Shown here one piece after another: positions 62,699 through 64,000 of a stretch of DNA of 64,000 bases. Source of the DNA: Mariprofundus ferrooxydans PV-1 (GTDB taxonomy: Bacteria; Pseudomonadota; Zetaproteobacteria; Mariprofundales; Mariprofundaceae); contig NZ_DS022295.1 of assembly GCF_000153765.1 (NCBI RefSeq), forward strand, positions 341,828 through 405,827, read 5' to 3'. The first letter of the stretch is position 1. Each line of letters begins with the position of its first letter. The translations under genes and the position numbers were made by a program. The notes below the pieces were generated by a model. The model was not told where the DNA came from. It saw only the letters and a program-made list of their open reading frames with translations, and searched no databases.

Positions 62699-64000
62699 AT
62701 GAGTGATGATACAAATAATATATTGCAGCGCGGCCTGGAGAATATTCAATCCCCGTTTTCAAACTTCATACGTGCGCAGACCACATCCAGTCTGTTTCTT
62801 CTGGTCGCCACGGTTGCAGCTCTGTGGTGGGCAAACTCTGATTACTCTGCTACCTACGAGAACCTGATACACACATCGGTTGGTTTCTTTGTCGGCGAGT
62901 TCGAGCTGCACGCTTCACTCAAGTACATTATTAATGATGGTTTGATGGTGGTATTTTTCTTCCTGCTAGGCCTTGAGATCAAACGGGAAGCCCTGGCCGG
63001 AGATCTCGCTCAACCCGAAAATCGACGTATGCTGATTGTCTGTGCCGTCGGTGGAATGGTTTGTCCGGCTGTGATTTATTCCCTGTTCAACTGGTCACAT
63101 GGCTCACAGCTTGGATGGGGTATCCCGATGGCGACGGATACGGCATTTGCGTTAGGTGTGCTCACCCTGGTCAGAAAACATATTCCCACTGCTCTGTTAG
63201 CTTTTATCGTGGGTCTCGCCATTGTTGATGATATCGGCGCCATACTGGTGATTGCATTGTTCTATACACAGGAGATATCGGTAACATTTCTGTTCACTTC
63301 ATTTACGCTGATCGCGTTTTTGGGCGTGGCTAATTATGCAGGTGTCCGCCAACCTCTTTTCTATGTCATCGTAGGTGTTGCCGCCTGGTGGACGATGCTT
63401 AAATCCGGTGTCCATCCCACGTTTGCCGGTGTGGCGATTGCTTTGACGATACCTGCGCGGCCATTGTTAGCGCCCGGTAAATTACTGAATAAAGCGAAAT
63501 CTAAAATCAATTCAATGCAAAATCATGCGGGTCAGGTCGATGTTCTCGGTAGTCGTCAGGATCATGAACAGGTGCTGAAGATCCGTGATTATGCGGAACG
63601 CGCGAGCACGCCTCTACGTCGCTGGGAAGATGCGCTGGATTTGCCCGTTGCACTGTTTGTTTTGCCACTGTTTGCGCTGGCTAATGCCGGCGTGGCGTTT
63701 AACGCAAGTTCATTTATTGAAAGCCTTCAGCATCCAATTGGGTTGGGCATTGTTACCGGGCTTGTAGTCGGTAAATTTATTGGTATTTCAGGTGCATGCT
63801 GGCTTTGCCTGCGCTACAAAATCGGGTGTCTGCCGGATGCTATTAATATTCACCACGTCATAGGTGTGTCACTGATAGCCGGTATCGGCTTTACCATGTC
63901 CACATTTATTGCCACGCTGGGGTTTGATGCGCAACCCGTGCATCTCCATAGCGCCAAGACATCGATTTTGTTTGCCTCGGTTATTTCTGCAATGCTTGGT
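62699..64000 (+). CDS. nhaA: Na+/H+ antiporter NhaA (partial, runs off right edge)
   Basis: At least 434 residues of an inner-membrane sodium/proton antiporter that exports Na+ and regulates cytoplasmic pH. Key marks are ATDTAFALGVL, with the ion-binding Asp equivalent to Asp133, and VDDIGAILVIALFY, with the adjacent Asp pair equivalent to Asp163/164 of E. coli. LLGLEIKREAL and GFTMSTFIATLGF are also typical. A long polar insert (about residues 265-300) lies before the later helices. ATG 62699 gives the family N-terminus; the nearest GAGG is rather far (about 18 nt). Confidence 0.94.
   Translation, partial: MSDDTNNILQRGLENIQSPFSNFIRAQTTSSLFLLVATVAALWWANSDYSATYENLIHTSVGFFVGEFELHASLKYIINDGLMVVFFFLLGLEIKREALAGDLAQPENRRMLIVCAVGGMVCPAVIYSLFNWSHGSQLGWGIPMATDTAFALGVLTLVRKHIPTALLAFIVGLAIVDDIGAILVIALFYTQEISVTFLFTSFTLIAFLGVANYAGVRQPLFYVIVGVAAWWTMLKSGVHPTFAGVAIALTIPARPLLAPGKLLNKAKSKINSMQNHAGQVDVLGSRQDHEQVLKIRDYAERASTPLRRWEDALDLPVALFVLPLFALANAGVAFNASSFIESLQHPIGLGIVTGLVVGKFIGISGACWLCLRYKIGCLPDAINIHHVIGVSLIAGIGFTMSTFIATLGFDAQPVHLHSAKTSILFASVISAMLG

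Overview
The window looks like a chromosomal segment of a Gram-negative, free-living, probably aquatic member of the Pseudomonadota. Lipobox lipoproteins, OmpA-type outer-membrane proteins, an exosortase, several membrane-bound diguanylate cyclases, SlyD with a metal-binding tail and NhaA all fit this. A gamma- or zetaproteobacterium seems most likely, but nothing here fixes the genus. Most genes share one moderately GC-rich style. The block at about 9.5-12.9 kb is clearly AT-richer and reads as acquired DNA.

Layout. At 0-9.5 kb: the 5' part of an exosortase (XrtE-like, cut by the left edge) with a tiny PEID-type sorting-signal protein, a DUF3012 lipoprotein, a PfkB sugar/nucleoside kinase, a bacterial voltage-gated cation channel, a nadA-ompA-like-LOG operon, and ilvD. 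At 9.5-12.9 kb: an accessory island with a Shedu (DUF4263) nuclease between two membrane-anchored unknown proteins. It carries an integron attC-like site, two long perfect inverted repeats and GGGGTCAG-type repeats at each end. At 13-24 kb: a lipoprotein metallo-beta-lactamase-fold hydrolase, MYG1, phosphatidylserine decarboxylase, a DEAD-box helicase followed by a remnant of a psd 3' end, a tandem array of hairpin repeats whose stems covary, a cyclic-nucleotide-binding protein, ankyrin, RRM and cold-shock proteins, a Baeyer-Villiger-type monooxygenase, SerC and a DNA glycosylase.

At 24-34 kb: two GGDEF proteins (one with a periplasmic c-type haem motif), a second cyclic-nucleotide-binding paralogue behind a good sigma-54 promoter match, a METTL25-like methyltransferase, msrB-msrA, an OmpA lipoprotein and a TPR-methyltransferase. 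At 35-47.6 kb: slyD, a thioredoxin-like 2Fe-2S ferredoxin, a large RluA-family pseudouridine synthase, an argD-like aminotransferase overlapping a transglutaminase-like gene, a flavin reductase-like protein, a third GGDEF protein with two periplasmic binding domains, a 4Fe-4S protein, a beta-hydroxyacid dehydrogenase, an S4 protein and an M20 hydrolase. At 47.7-52.4 kb: a receiver / hybrid histidine kinase / receiver operon joined by 4-nt overlaps, then a convergent peptidoglycan-binding/ATPase-like gene pair. At 52.5-64 kb: a lipoprotein beta-propeller, trxA, a MidA-like methyltransferase / TrmA-family / oligopeptide-binding operon, a metallophosphoesterase, a CDP-archaeol-synthase-like protein, a thymidine/AMP phosphorylase plus PRPP-synthetase-like pair, a decayed DUF302 gene, and nhaA running off the right edge.

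Themes. Second-messenger signalling is dense: three GGDEF enzymes with intact active and inhibitory sites, one degenerate GGDEF, and two cyclic-nucleotide receptors without a DNA-binding domain. Recurrent terminators with a C(GAAA)G loop follow several operons. The strongest candidates for something undescribed are the cassette-like Shedu island, the covarying tandem hairpin array, and the exosortase with a near-minimal substrate.
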